Source: Fen-1273 sp963748405
Lineage (GTDB): Bacteria; Bacteroidota; Ignavibacteria; UBA10030; UBA6906
Assembly (NCBI GenBank): GCA_963748405.1
Contig: CAVVIT010000006.1
Coordinates: 1-64,000, forward strand
DNA length: 64,000 bases
Reading direction: 5' to 3'
A program made the position numbers and the translations under genes. Below are positions 40,595-51,300 of this stretch, one piece after another; position 1 is the stretch's first letter, and every line of letters begins with the position of its first letter. The notes beneath the pieces were generated by a model. It ran no database searches. It was given only the letters and a program-made list of their open reading frames with translations, and was not told the DNA's origin.

Positions 40595-42577
40595 ATGATC
40601 ACCCGATTTGCCGACCCTCCGCCGTCCTGCCGCCCCGTCCAGTCCATCCCTTCGTTCGACGATTGGTCGGGAACATCGGACGAAGCCATCCGCTCGAAAG
40701 TCCGGCATCTCATCGATGCCGGCGCCGGCGGACTCATGACGACCGTCAGCCTGAAGAACTATCTCCGGGACGAGGAGGCGTGGGAAGTCCTCGTCAGGGG
40801 AGTCAGGATCGCTCACGAGATGGGGCTCCGCGTCTGGATCTACGACGAAAAGGGGTATCCGAGCGGGGCGGCGGGGGGGCTCGTCCTTGAGCAGAACCCC
40901 GGGGCGGAGGCCCTGGGGCTGATCCGAACGAAGGATGCCTCGGGGACCGTGACGTACGTCGCATCGCTTCTGTATGAGGGAACGCACGCGACGGAGAATT
41001 TTTACGAGAAACGCCGCTACATCAATATCCTTGACCCCTCCGCCGCCTCCACGTTCATCGACGTGACGCACGCCCGTTACGGGCGGGCCCTGCATCCCAT
41101 CGGCCGGTACGTCGAAGCGTTCTTCACGGACGAGCCTTCGATGATCGACGCGTACATCCCGAAAGGGAAAGACTATCCGCAGACGCTCCCCTGGGTGAAG
41201 AACCTCCCGGAGATCTTCCGCGCACGCAAAGGGTACGACCTGCTCCCGTTCAGGGAGAGCCTGTTCGTCGACACCGGGGAGATTGACAGGAAGATCAGGT
41301 GCGACTTCTACGACGTGATCGCGGACCTCTGCGCCGGGAATTATTTCTCCCGGCTGCAGTCGTGGTGCCGCGCCCACGGCCTCTCGTCGAGCGGACACCT
41401 GCTGGGGGAGGAGACGCTCGTCTGGCAGACGGAATTCGACGCCGACCCCTTCACCTGCTACAGGAAATTCGACATTCCCGGCATCGACATGATCCTGTCG
41501 GATCCGGGGAAGATCATGAAGGAGCTCTACTTTCTCGTGCCGAACGTCGCGGGCTCCGCGGCACGCATCGCGGGGAAACCCCGCGTGATGTGCGAGATCA
41601 GCGATTTCTTCGGCCAGATGGAACACCAGAGCGCCACGATCGAGCAGATGCAGAGCACGGCGGGAATCCTGTACGCGCTGGGCGTCACCGACCTCGTCTC
41701 CATGTACCCCGCGGCGGCGGTCGAGGAGAAGGACGTCCGGCCGGGAGAATTCTCACCCCGCCAGTTCAGGAGGTACACGGACTATGCCGGGCGTCTGAAC
41801 CTCATGTTCACCGGGGGGACGATCACCTCCCGCGTGGCGGTGCTCCATCCCATCAGGTCCGTCTGGGCCCACTTCACTCCTTCGAACCGCTCGATGTACG
41901 AGCCCCATCCCGATCCCGACGTCCGCCTGATCGACGGAGCATTCACGGATCTCTGCCGCACGCTGCTTCAGCATCAGGTCGATTTTGACATCGTCGACGA
42001 ACGGAGCATCGTGGAGGGAAGCGTGCGGGGCCGAACGCTCCTCATCGGGAACCGGCCGTACGAGGCGCTGGTGATTCCGCCGATGGACACCGTCCGGCTC
42101 CGGACGATGGAGAAGGTTGCCGCGTTTGCACGGGGAGGGGGAGCGGTGTTTGCGCACCCGCTCATCCCGAAATACGCCGCGGAGGGGCCGGGGAGCGACG
42201 CGGCGATACGAGCAGTCGCCTCCGCGATGCTCGCTTCGGGTTCGCTCGGGTGTTCGACGCCTGATGCACCGCCGCTGGTCTACCTCCTCCGCTCGCGCGT
42301 CGTGCCGGCATGTTCCCTGGGGCCGGCGACGCCGGACATCATCTGCGCAAGGATCGCACGGAAGGATGAAACGGCGTATTTTCTCGTGAACACGTCGGCC
42401 CGCACGTATGAAGGAATGGCGACGTTCAGGGAATCGGGGAGCCCGTTCCTTCTCGACCCCGCCACAGGAGAGAGCCGGCCGCTCAGGAGCGAGGCGCGCG
42501 GGGATACGGAGACCCGCGTCCGCGTCTCGTTCGGGTCGTTCGCCTCGGCATTCGTCGTGTTCGGCCGCCGGGGATGA
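40595..42577 (+). CDS. GH106-like glycoside hydrolase, cytoplasmic
   Basis: A 660-residue protein without a signal peptide. The N-terminal part has a TIM-barrel-like pattern with GLRVWIYDEKGYPSGAAGG, AFFTDEPSMIDAY and MCEISDFFGQMEHQS, motifs found in GH106 alpha-L-rhamnosidases and related uncharacterised glycosidases. Acidic residues in these motifs are candidates for acid/base and nucleophile. A C-terminal domain follows (VRLRTMEKVAAFARGGGAVFA). The lack of signal peptide indicates action on imported oligosaccharides, which fits the ABC sugar transporter 15 kb away. GAGG lies before the ATG. Exact family and linkage need alignment; rhamnosidase is the best guess. Confidence 0.7.
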   Translation: MITRFADPPPSCRPVQSIPSFDDWSGTSDEAIRSKVRHLIDAGAGGLMTTVSLKNYLRDEEAWEVLVRGVRIAHEMGLRVWIYDEKGYPSGAAGGLVLEQNPGAEALGLIRTKDASGTVTYVASLLYEGTHATENFYEKRRYINILDPSAASTFIDVTHARYGRALHPIGRYVEAFFTDEPSMIDAYIPKGKDYPQTLPWVKNLPEIFRARKGYDLLPFRESLFVDTGEIDRKIRCDFYDVIADLCAGNYFSRLQSWCRAHGLSSSGHLLGEETLVWQTEFDADPFTCYRKFDIPGIDMILSDPGKIMKELYFLVPNVAGSAARIAGKPRVMCEISDFFGQMEHQSATIEQMQSTAGILYALGVTDLVSMYPAAAVEEKDVRPGEFSPRQFRRYTDYAGRLNLMFTGGTITSRVAVLHPIRSVWAHFTPSNRSMYEPHPDPDVRLIDGAFTDLCRTLLQHQVDFDIVDERSIVEGSVRGRTLLIGNRPYEALVIPPMDTVRLRTMEKVAAFARGGGAVFAHPLIPKYAAEGPGSDAAIRAVASAMLASGSLGCSTPDAPPLVYLLRSRVVPACSLGPATPDIICARIARKDETAYFLVNTSARTYEGMATFRESGSPFLLDPATGESRPLRSEARGDTETRVRVSFGSFASAFVVFGRRG

Positions 42578-42581
42578 CGGC

Positions 42582-43094
42582 TCACCCTCCCGCCCGCCTC
42601 TCCGGCCGTTTGCGCTGCAGGCTGTCGACAGGGTAGTGTGCCCGCATCGTGTCCATCATTGCCCCGCTCCAGCGGATGATCTCTTCCTTCTCGTCGGTCG
42701 TGAGCCGGGCGTACCTGTGGATGAAGAGGTATGAGCCGAGCGGCATCTCCTCTTTCTGAAGCTGCTCGATGATGTCCCGGAACTTTCCGAACTGCCGCAT
42801 CGGCCTGTACATGCTGAACCTGTCGAAGTTGATCCCGCGCTTCCCGTCCTGTATGTGGGAATTAAGCCACAACCCGACCGGCTGGATCTCCGCATACCAG
42901 GGATAAACCGTGCTGTCGCTGTGGCAGTCGTAGCATGACCGTTTGAATACCTGCATGACGTGGTCGGGGACGGGGAACTTCGCCTCGATGCTTCCCCCCG
43001 GGGGTGCCTGTGCGCGATTCCGCCCGGGACGGACGAACTGGACGGCGAGAAGCGCGACGGCGATGAGCGCGACGGCGATTTTGACGTATTTCAT
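42582..43094 (-). CDS. haem-binding-domain cytochrome-like protein
   Basis: A 170-residue exported protein anchored by an N-terminal helix. It has a single c-type haem site, CYDCH, in the context VFKRSCYDCHSDSTVYPWYAEIQP, the signature of the haem-binding domain family common in Bacteroidota. Charged helices follow (FRDIIEQLQKEEMPLGSYLF). The function is likely periplasmic electron transfer or haem handling. AGGAG lies 7 bases before the ATG. It follows the GH29 gene by 9 bases on the same strand and converges on the GH106-like gene. Why a haem protein is cotranscribed with a fucosidase is not evident. Confidence 0.85.
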   Translation of the reverse strand: MKYVKIAVALIAVALLAVQFVRPGRNRAQAPPGGSIEAKFPVPDHVMQVFKRSCYDCHSDSTVYPWYAEIQPVGLWLNSHIQDGKRGINFDRFSMYRPMRQFGKFRDIIEQLQKEEMPLGSYLFIHRYARLTTDEKEEIIRWSGAMMDTMRAHYPVDSLQRKRPERRAGG

Positions 43095-43103
43095 TGTCAC
43101 TCC

Positions 43104-44483
43104 TTACTTCGTGTGGTAGGCGGAAAACTCCCTGACGAGCGGTTCTCCTCTGGATTCCGTGACGAGAAGACGGAGCGAGGAAGCCTCCACCTCCGTAAAT
43201 CTTCCGATGAATTTGTGCCCCACCGAGGTGCCGGAACATACCGGGACCCACGCGTTCCCCACGCGTGCGCGGACCTCGAATCGCCGTATCCGTTCTCCCC
43301 GGGCGATGTCTTCGGCAAGGACTACAGTGTTGACGGCGACGGGGGAGCCGCCGGGGGCGAGGAGAATCTCCCGGTGCGATCCCGCCGTGCGCCCGAGCGG
43401 GCGGCCGAACGCCTTCCTGCGGAGATCGCCGAATCCGGCAAGTGAAGCGGAGTCGGCTGCGGGGACGAGCCCGGAAGTGTCGATCACCATCCCGATGAGC
43501 ATGTTGGCGTTCCGTCCCACGCTGGAATAATACCGATCGAGCAGTTCCGGCGGAGAAAAAACGCAGCTGTCCTCACCCGCCTTCCAGAGCCATCCGCCGT
43601 TCCACGCCGACTGCCGGCGTGCAGGGAAATCAGCCTCCCCGGGACACCAGACGTTTCCTTCCGGATCTCCGTTCGTTCCTTTGACATCGAACGAGCCGCC
43701 GGCGCCGGCGGCGAGGAACGCCCTGCTCCACCCCGGGTAGGGAGCCCGTCCGTCTTCGTTCCCGACCCACCGGATCAGGTTTCTGCACCCGGGGGGGCCC
43801 TGGAAGAGGATCGCTCTGGGTTGGTACTTCGCGATCAGCGCGCGGACTTCATCGGCCACCCCTCCCGACGAATCCGCGGCGACCCCTCCGTCAAACCATA
43901 TCTCGGACAAACCCCCGTATCCGTTCCAGAGTTCCGTGAGCTGATCGAGGACGACACTGTTGTATGTCTTCCGTACCGCGGCACCGGTGAATCCGTCCGG
44001 GAGCGCGCCGAGGAACGTGTTCAGGTTCGTGTTGTAGTACAGCCCGGGACGGATGCCGTACCTGGCGCAGGAGCGGATGAAATCGCGGACGATGTCCCCC
44101 TTGCCGCTGCGCCACGGCGTGTTCCCCACGTGGTAGCCGTGTGACTTCGTCGGCCAGAGGCAGAACCCCGTGCCGTGCTTGGCAACGAGGACGGCGTAGG
44201 CGGCCCCCGCGTTCTTCGCCGATGCGAGCCATTGGTCGGTATTCAGTCTCGAGGGATGGAAGATCCCCGCGGGGGGGAGCGTTGCGCGGCGGCCGTAGTC
44301 AAACGTGGCGGGGGCGAAAATATTGATGTCGAGATGGATGATCACGCCGATCTCCCGGTCCGCCCACCGGACCTGTTCCCGTGTCGGGAGAACCCCGTCT
44401 CCCGGTGCGGGACGTCCGGCCCCCGCCCCGGGGAGCGGCGGGCCCGCGATGAGGGCGAGAAAGAGAAGAATGCTCGTGCGCAT
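43104..44483 (-). CDS. glycoside hydrolase family 29 alpha-L-fucosidase
   Basis: An exported 459-residue GH29 enzyme that removes terminal alpha-L-fucose with retention. A signal peptide is followed by family motifs: REIGVIIHLDINIF (substrate-binding His), VLVAKHGTGFCLWPTKSH, DIVRDFIRSCARYGIRPGLYYN and the nucleophile Asp in EIWFDGG. A small C-terminal beta-sandwich (VVLAEDIARGERIRRFEVRARV) closes the chain. Fucosyl residues in host mucin, algal or plant glycans are possible substrates. It belongs to the glycan-degradation region and is divergent from the UroD-like gene, with a promoter region of 150 bases between. Confidence 0.88.
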   Translation of the reverse strand: MRTSILLFLALIAGPPLPGAGAGRPAPGDGVLPTREQVRWADREIGVIIHLDINIFAPATFDYGRRATLPPAGIFHPSRLNTDQWLASAKNAGAAYAVLVAKHGTGFCLWPTKSHGYHVGNTPWRSGKGDIVRDFIRSCARYGIRPGLYYNTNLNTFLGALPDGFTGAAVRKTYNSVVLDQLTELWNGYGGLSEIWFDGGVAADSSGGVADEVRALIAKYQPRAILFQGPPGCRNLIRWVGNEDGRAPYPGWSRAFLAAGAGGSFDVKGTNGDPEGNVWCPGEADFPARRQSAWNGGWLWKAGEDSCVFSPPELLDRYYSSVGRNANMLIGMVIDTSGLVPAADSASLAGFGDLRRKAFGRPLGRTAGSHREILLAPGGSPVAVNTVVLAEDIARGERIRRFEVRARVGNAWVPVCSGTSVGHKFIGRFTEVEASSLRLLVTESRGEPLVREFSAYHTK

Positions 44484-44632
44484 GGATGTGCCGTCCGTCC
44501 TGGGACATCGTTGGATTCCTGCAATGAACCATATTGCGGGATAAACCTCAACTGGAATTGACCTTCCCCGCGTCGTTCGTTACATTGGTGCGGCCCGCAC
44601 ATCCGGTTATCACACATCGCCTCAGAGTTCCG

Positions 44633-45859
44633 ATGACACACAGAGAACGCGTCCTCTCCGCGCTCAATCACAGAGAAGGAGACCGTGTCCCGATAGATTT
44701 CTCCGGCCACCATTCCTCCGGCATCGCCGCCATCTCCTACGCAAAGCTCAGGTCGTTCCTCGGGCTTCCCGACCGGCCCATCCGGGTGCAGGAACCCAAG
44801 CAGCAGATCGCGATCGTGGATGAGGACGTCCTGGACCTCTTTGGCGTCGACGTGACGGAACTCGGGCGGGGATTCGCGCTCGATGACGGAGACTGGGCTG
44901 ACTGGGTCCTCCCCGACGGGACACCCTGCCAGATCCCGGCCTGGATAAAGCCGGAGAGGGACGCTTCGCGCTGGATCATCAGGTCAGCGAGCGGGCGGCC
45001 GATCGCACAGATGCCCGACGGCGCCCTCTATTTCGAGCAGACGCATTATCCGTTCGCCTCCGGTGTGCCGGACCTCCGGAGGATCGCGGAGGCGTTCGGC
45101 GAGACCATGTGGGGCGGGATGCCCTCACCCCCCGGTCCCCTCGCATCGGGTCCGGGGAGGAACAGTGTGCTCGCCGAAGGGGCGAGAAAACTGCGTGAGA
45201 AGTCCGACCGCGCGATCGTCGGCCTGTTCGGCGGGAACCTTCTCGAGATGGGACAGTTCCTGTACAGGAACGATAATTTCTTCGTCCTCATGGCGGAGGA
45301 CCCGGCCGCCACGCACGACTTTCTCGATCACCTCGTCGAGATGCACCTGCGGAACCTCGAGGAATTTCTCGGAGCGGTCGGTCCGTACATCGACGTCATT
45401 AATTTCGGGGACGATCTCGGGATGCAGACCGGCCCGCAGATCTCGCCGGCGATGTACAGGACGTACTTCAAGGGCCGCCACGCGCGGATGTGGAAGAGGG
45501 CGAAGGAGATCGCGGCCGTCAAAGTGATGCTTCACTGCTGCGGGGGGGTCAGGGAGCTTCTCCCCGATCTGATCGACGCGGGGCTCGACATCATCAATCC
45601 CGTCCAGATCTCCTGCCGCGGGATGGAAGCGTCGGGACTGAAAAGGGACTTCGGCGATTCGATCGTGTTCTGGGGAGGGGGCTGCGACACGCAGACCGTT
45701 CTTTCCACGGGGACGCCGGAGTCCGTCCGGCGGCACGTCCGTGAACAGATCCGCACGCTGGCTCCCGGGGGAGGATTTGTCTTCCAGCAGGTCCACAACA
45801 TACTCGCGAACGTCCCTCCCGCGAACATCGTGGCGATGTTTGAAGCTGTGCTTGAATGA
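44633..45859 (+). CDS. UroD-like (uroporphyrinogen decarboxylase/MtaA family) protein
   Basis: A 408-residue cytoplasmic TIM-barrel protein of the UroD/MtaA superfamily. Visible family features are the N-terminal ERVLSALNHREGDRVPIDFSG, the middle YIDVINFGDDLGMQTGPQISP, a Cys/His-bearing VMLHCCGGVRELLPDLI strand (a Zn-site like MtaA/MtbA methyltransferases), and the final GGFVFQQVHNILANVPPANI. True HemE residues are not all obvious, so a methyltransferase-like reaction is more likely than porphyrin synthesis. It is translationally coupled (ATGA) to the GH9-CE4 gene, an unexpected partner; action on methylated sugars after import is one hypothesis. The start follows the family, not a strong ribosome site. 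Confidence 0.82.
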   Translation: MTHRERVLSALNHREGDRVPIDFSGHHSSGIAAISYAKLRSFLGLPDRPIRVQEPKQQIAIVDEDVLDLFGVDVTELGRGFALDDGDWADWVLPDGTPCQIPAWIKPERDASRWIIRSASGRPIAQMPDGALYFEQTHYPFASGVPDLRRIAEAFGETMWGGMPSPPGPLASGPGRNSVLAEGARKLREKSDRAIVGLFGGNLLEMGQFLYRNDNFFVLMAEDPAATHDFLDHLVEMHLRNLEEFLGAVGPYIDVINFGDDLGMQTGPQISPAMYRTYFKGRHARMWKRAKEIAAVKVMLHCCGGVRELLPDLIDAGLDIINPVQISCRGMEASGLKRDFGDSIVFWGGGCDTQTVLSTGTPESVRRHVREQIRTLAPGGGFVFQQVHNILANVPPANIVAMFEAVLE

Positions 45860-48354
45860 AGCGTGCACCGGGGAATGTTCCCGTCCTTGTCATCCTGCTC
45901 CTGTGTGCCGCAGCGGGTGCGTTCTCCCGTGCGGTCATACGGATCAATCAGGCGGGATACACGCCCCGCTCCGTGAAATGCGCCGTCCTTGCCTCCGACA
46001 CCCTTCTGGAATCTCCCCGCCTGTTCGAAATCTGCGACGCACTCACCGGGAGCGTCCTCTGGACCTCCGGCACGGTGACGCACAGCGGTGCGTGGGGGCC
46101 CTTCCGCGATGCGTACCGGCTCGACTTCACCTCCTATGCGAACGAAGGTGGGGTGTTTCTCCGCGCGGGGGGTGTCACGTCGCCCGTCTTCCGGATCAAC
46201 AGGGACGTCTATGACGGGGCCGCGGATTTTCTTCTCCGGTACCTCCGGCTCCAGCAGTGCGGATACAACCCGGTGCTCCGCGATTCCTGTCACACGCACG
46301 ACGGGTTCATCACCGGGGACTCCCTTCGTGAGGGGGAATTCGTCGACGTCGTCGGCGGCTGGCACGACGCCTCCGACTATCTCCGGTATTCCGCCACATC
46401 CGCGACGGCGGCATTCCAGCTCTTGTTCGCGTACCGGCGAAACCCGTCGGTGTTCTCCGATGCGTTCGACCGGTCCGGGAACCCCGGACCGAACGGGGTT
46501 CCCGACGTGCTCGACGCCGCCCGGTGGGGACTCGACTGGCTCGTGAAGATGAACCCCTCCCCGAATGTCATGTACAACCAGGTCGCCGACGACAGGGACC
46601 ACCTCGGATTCCGGCTCCCCCCGCTGGACACGGTTTCATACGGAAGAGGGCGCGGGAGGCCGGTCTACCCCTGCACGGGTCTTCCCCAGGGGGGTGCGGA
46701 GTTTGTGAACAGGAGCACCGGGATCGCTTCCACGGCGGGGAAGTTCGCTTCGGCATTTGCGTACGGATCGATCTGTTTCAGGGGGATCGATTCCTCGTAT
46801 GCGTCGCTCCTGCTGGCAAAGGCGCGTGATGTGTTCGCGCTCGGCATCGCCCATCCCGGGGTCTGCCAGACCGCCCCGAGGCGGGCTCCGTACTTTTACG
46901 AAGAGGAGAACTGGGTCGACGACATGGAGCTCGGAGCGGCCGCACTGTTTGAAGCGACCGGAGAGCCGTCATACCTCTCTTCTGCGAGAGAATTCGCCCG
47001 GAGGGAGCCTGTCACCCCCTGGATACTGAACGACACGGCCCGGCACTACCAGTGGTATCCCTTCGTCAATCTCGGACACTCGCTCCTCGCCGCGGACGCG
47101 CGCGGGGACACGCTTCCCGTTTCCTGGTACAGGGAGGGGCTGTCGCTCATTCGAGCGAGGGGAGAAACGAATCCCTTTCGCGTCGGAACTCCTTTTCTCT
47201 GGTGCTCGAACAACTACGTCGCCGCCTCCCTCCTCGAATCGCTTCTCTATCGAAGTCAATCCGGAGATACTTCATTTGCACGAATGGAAGCGGGACTCCG
47301 CGACTGGATGTTCGGCTGCAACCCCTGGGGAATCAGCATGGTGATCGGTTTCCCCCGCGGGAGCGTGACGGTGCGCGATCCTCATTCGGCATTCAGCCAC
47401 GCGGGGGGGTATCCCGTCGACGGCGGGCTTGTCGACGGTCCCGTCCGGGGTACGACGTTCTCATCTCTGAAAGGAGTCCGTCTTTCCAGGGAAGACGCGC
47501 TGAGTCGCTACCAGTCGGCTGTCGCCGTGTACCATGACGACTGGGCCGACTACTCGACGAACGAGCCGACGCTCGACGGCACGGCCGGGCTTGTGGCCGC
47601 GCTCGCCTGCATGGAACCCGATTCCGGTCGCACGGCGGGAGGAAGGACGATGGATGAGGGGGGAATCGTACGATGTGATTCGCTCAGGAAAAAGGTGTAC
47701 CTGGCGTTCACCGGCCACGAGTTCGCCGGGGAAGGCCGGACGATACTAGGTGCGCTCGCCAATCACGGCATCCGGGCGTCGTTCTTCTTCACGGGGGATT
47801 TCTACAGAAATCCGGCGTTTGCCCCGCTCATCAGGAGAATCAGGAAAGAGGGGCACTACCTGGGCGCTCACTCCGACAGGCATCTGCTCTACGCCCCGTG
47901 GGAGAGGCGCGACTCGCTTCTCGTCGGGAAAGAGGAGTTCTTCGCGGACCTCAGGGCCAACTACGCGGCGATGAAGAATTTCGGGATCACCCCTGGTGAC
48001 GCCGGGTATTTTCTCCCCCCGTATGAATGGTACAACGAGACCGTGGCGGGCTGGACGCGCGCGGCGGGTCTTACGCTTGTCAACTTCACCCCCGGGACAT
48101 ATTCGAATGCCGACTATACGACACCCGCGATGGGGAAGGGTTACAGGGGGAGCGCCGAAATCTACAGTCATATACTCGACGTGGAAACACGTTCTCCGCA
48201 CGGGTTAAACGGGTACATACTCCTGATGCATATCGGTACCGATCCGGCCCGGAATGACAAATTCGCCCGGAAGCTCGACGCGCTTGTTGCAGAGCTTCAG
48301 AGGCGGGGGTACGGATTCGGAACGTTCCGCGATGAAGACGTCGACAGACGATAA
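45856..48354 (+). CDS. GH9 glycosidase fused to a CE4/NodB polysaccharide-deacetylase domain
   Basis: An exported 832-residue protein. An N-terminal Ig-like cellulase domain (INQAGYTPRSVKCAVLASD) precedes a GH9 (alpha/alpha)6 barrel: the nucleophile-site aspartates are in DVVGGWHDASDY (about residues 165-175), and the acid Glu in YSTNEPTLDGTAG (about residue 570). From about residue 612 a NodB fold follows, with AFTGHEFAGEGRTI, RASFFFTGD and YLGAHSDRHLLYAPW. The usual metal-binding TFDD motif is TGHE instead, so deacetylase activity is doubtful or altered. GH9 members are mostly endoglucanases; some are exo-acting glucosaminidases, which would match a deacetylase partner. It overlaps the UroD-like gene. 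Confidence 0.88.
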   Translation: MKRAPGNVPVLVILLLCAAAGAFSRAVIRINQAGYTPRSVKCAVLASDTLLESPRLFEICDALTGSVLWTSGTVTHSGAWGPFRDAYRLDFTSYANEGGVFLRAGGVTSPVFRINRDVYDGAADFLLRYLRLQQCGYNPVLRDSCHTHDGFITGDSLREGEFVDVVGGWHDASDYLRYSATSATAAFQLLFAYRRNPSVFSDAFDRSGNPGPNGVPDVLDAARWGLDWLVKMNPSPNVMYNQVADDRDHLGFRLPPLDTVSYGRGRGRPVYPCTGLPQGGAEFVNRSTGIASTAGKFASAFAYGSICFRGIDSSYASLLLAKARDVFALGIAHPGVCQTAPRRAPYFYEEENWVDDMELGAAALFEATGEPSYLSSAREFARREPVTPWILNDTARHYQWYPFVNLGHSLLAADARGDTLPVSWYREGLSLIRARGETNPFRVGTPFLWCSNNYVAASLLESLLYRSQSGDTSFARMEAGLRDWMFGCNPWGISMVIGFPRGSVTVRDPHSAFSHAGGYPVDGGLVDGPVRGTTFSSLKGVRLSREDALSRYQSAVAVYHDDWADYSTNEPTLDGTAGLVAALACMEPDSGRTAGGRTMDEGGIVRCDSLRKKVYLAFTGHEFAGEGRTILGALANHGIRASFFFTGDFYRNPAFAPLIRRIRKEGHYLGAHSDRHLLYAPWERRDSLLVGKEEFFADLRANYAAMKNFGITPGDAGYFLPPYEWYNETVAGWTRAAGLTLVNFTPGTYSNADYTTPAMGKGYRGSAEIYSHILDVETRSPHGLNGYILLMHIGTDPARNDKFARKLDALVAELQRRGYGFGTFRDEDVDRR

Positions 48355-48364
48355 AGGACCGCAC

Positions 48365-51300
48365 GTGAAATTGCGAACATTCATTCCCTGCTGGGGAACG
48401 GCGATTCTTCTTGCGCTTTGTTTCTCACCTGCCCCTTCCGCACAGGGAGGGGGCGCGATCCTCCTGTACGTGTCTCCCCGGGGGAGCGACGCCAATACAG
48501 GGACGCGCGCCAGGCCGTTCGCAACGCTCGAGCGGGCCCGGGATGCGGCCAGGAGCCTGCGGTCTTCTCCCGCCGGGATCGGGAAGAGCGTCACGGTCAG
48601 GCTCGGGGGGGGGCTCTACCTGCTCCCCCGCACGTTCGTTCTCCGTCCTGAGGACGGGGCGAGCCCGGCGGGTCTGGTCACGTACGAAGCGGAAGACGGT
48701 GAGACCCCCGTCGTAAGCGGCGGCGTGCTGATCAGGCAGTGGCGTGCCGCGGAGTTCAACGGGCGGAATGTCTGGAGGGGCGAGGTTCCGAACGCCGGAA
48801 GCGAGATCGACGGGGTGCACGAGCTCTGGGTGAACGGGAAGAGGGGGTCCAATGCGAGATTCCCCCGTCAGTCATATCTCCGGGTTGAATCGGTGCCTGG
48901 TCTGACTCCGGCGACTGACTGGCTCGAAGGCCAGTCCTCCTTCCGTGCCGCACCTCGTGACGTGCCTCCGGAAGGGAAATTCGCGGGAGCCGAAGCGGTC
49001 GTGATGAACCGCTGGGTTGAATCAAGGCTCCCCGTCACGGGATTCGATCCCGATTCAGCCATGTTCCGGTTCGGCAGGAAAAGCATGTTCCGGCTGGAGA
49101 AAGGAGACCTCTATTATTTCGTCAATCTGAAGGGCGCGCTCTCCCGGCCGGGTGACTGGTACTTCGCAGGGGAGGAAGGAGCGATCTATTATATGCCCCG
49201 GACGGGGGACGACCCTGCGCGCTCGGAATCCGTCGTCCCCCGCATAACGACGCTCGTCCGCATCGAAGGGAGCCCCGACTCGGGGAGATTCGTGTCGCGT
49301 GTGAGGTTCCGGGGGATTCGGTTCGAACACGCGGGCTGGTATTTCCCCCCCGTGGATTCTCTCCGTCAGCCCGGGCCCGGGGGGTTTCCCCAGGCCGCGA
49401 TCGGCGTCCCGGCGGCGGTGACGGCAAAGGGGGCGCATGACTGCACATTCGACTCGTGTTCGTTCTCGCACATGGGGACGTACGCCATCGAGCTCGGCGA
49501 AGGGTGCCGTCGGAACGCCGTGTCCCGGTGCGACCTCTTCGACCTCGGCGCAGGCGGGGTCAAAATCGGCGAGACGGTGATAAGGGAATCGCAGGATCAA
49601 CGCACGTCCGGGAACGCCGTGACCGATTCGCGGATACACGACGGAGGCCGGCTCTTCCACAGCGCCATCGGCGTCTGGATCGGGCAGAGCGGGGGGAACC
49701 GGATCGTTCATAACGCGATACACGACTTCTACTACACGGGGATCTCCATCGGCTGGACGTGGGGTTACGGACCCGCGCTGGCGCAGGGGAACCTCGTGGC
49801 GATGAACCACGTGCATCACATCGGCGTCCTGGCCGACGGGGACGGGCCGATACTGAGCGATATGGGGGGGATCTATACGCTCGGAAACCAGGAAGGAACG
49901 CTGATCCGGAACAATGTATTCCATGACATCGCGGCTCTCCGGTACGGGGGATGGGGGATCTATTTTGACGAGGGGACGACGCACATTGCCGCCGAAGGGA
50001 ACCTCGTCTACAGGACCACGCACGGCGGATTCCACCAGCACTACGGGAAAGAAAACAGATTCCGCGACAACACGATCGCGTTCGGGCGCGATGTGCAGGT
50101 TCAGCGGACGCGCCTTGAGAACCATGCGTCGTTTGCGTTCGAGCACAATATCGTCATCTGGGAGGGGGGGCAATTCCTCGGGGGAAATGCCGGGGGCGGC
50201 AGTATGATTTTCGACCACAACCTGTACTGGTTCGGAGGGAGAGACTCGCTCCTGTTCGATACGCTCTCGTTTGCCGCATGGCGGTCGCGCGGGAACGATG
50301 CGCATTCCAGGATCGCCGATCCGGGTTTCGCAGATCCGCGCGGCGGCGATTTCCGGTTCAGAAAGGACTCTCCCGCCCCGGCGATGGGGTTTGTTCAGGT
50401 TTCGTTCGGTGAGATTCCGGCCGATTCCGCCGTGCCGGGCTCCCCGTGGGCGCCCCGAACGCCGGTCGGGCGCCGCGTGCTGTACAACAGCGACGGGTCG
50501 AACATATTCTGGAAAAGATCATTTTCCCCGGACGACGTGTACAGAAGCGTCGACGAGGTGGCGGAGGCGGGGGTCACGACGTTCCTGTTCAACCCGAACC
50601 CGAGTCAGAAGGGAGTGTACCCCGCCGGTGTGGCGGGGATGTTCTCGTACGATTTTCCCGGGACTCCGGGGTTTATCCCGTCGGAGCGGGATTCGATGTA
50701 CAGGCATTTCAACGACAATCTGCAGCTCCTCCTGAAGGATTCGCTCGATCCTGTGGGGATGATCGTCGACAGGGCGAGGCTGCGCGGCATGGAGTCGTTC
50801 CTGACAGTCCGGATGAACGATCTCCACGACGTGGATAACCCCTCGAGTCCGCTCCTGGGAGATTTCTGGAAGTCTCATCCGGAATACCGGGTGGGGGGAT
50901 ATGAAGGGTGGGGAGCATACGCGCTCAACTACGCCGTCCCCGCGGTGCGGGAGTATTACTGCGCGCTCGTGCGCGAGCTCTGCGAGAGATATCCGGTGGA
51001 CGGCATCGAACTGGATTTCATGAGGTTCCCGTATTACTTCCCGCGCGACTCTGCGAACTCTCCTTCCTGCGCATCGGTGATGACCCGATTTGTGGAACAG
51101 GTGCGCGCCATGACGCGCGATGCGGGGAACCGGAGAGGGATGCCGATACTCCTTTCCGTCCGCGTCCCCTCATCCCCGGCTGCGAGCGCATACGTGGGGC
51201 TCGATCCCGCAGCGTGGAGCAGGCGGGGGCTCATCGATTTCATCACCGTGGCGCCGTTTCTTTCCACCGAGCCCGACATGCGCATCGCCGAATACAGGAG

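Noticed and set aside
38717..41626. N-terminal extension of the GH3 gene to 969 residues
   Set aside because: The extra 381 residues are antisense to the GH106-like gene, and the signal peptide begins at 40483.
44579..44609. Two GTTA words between the fucosidase and UroD-like genes
   Set aside because: They are 27 bp apart, not on the 11-bp period.
44633..45859. Annotation as haem-pathway HemE
   Set aside because: It is coupled to a glycosidase gene and carries a methyltransferase-like His/Cys region rather than the full HemE motif set.
49055..50305. 416-codon minus-strand open frame inside the beta-helix/TIM gene
   Set aside because: Antisense shadow with Pro/Arg/Val-rich composition.
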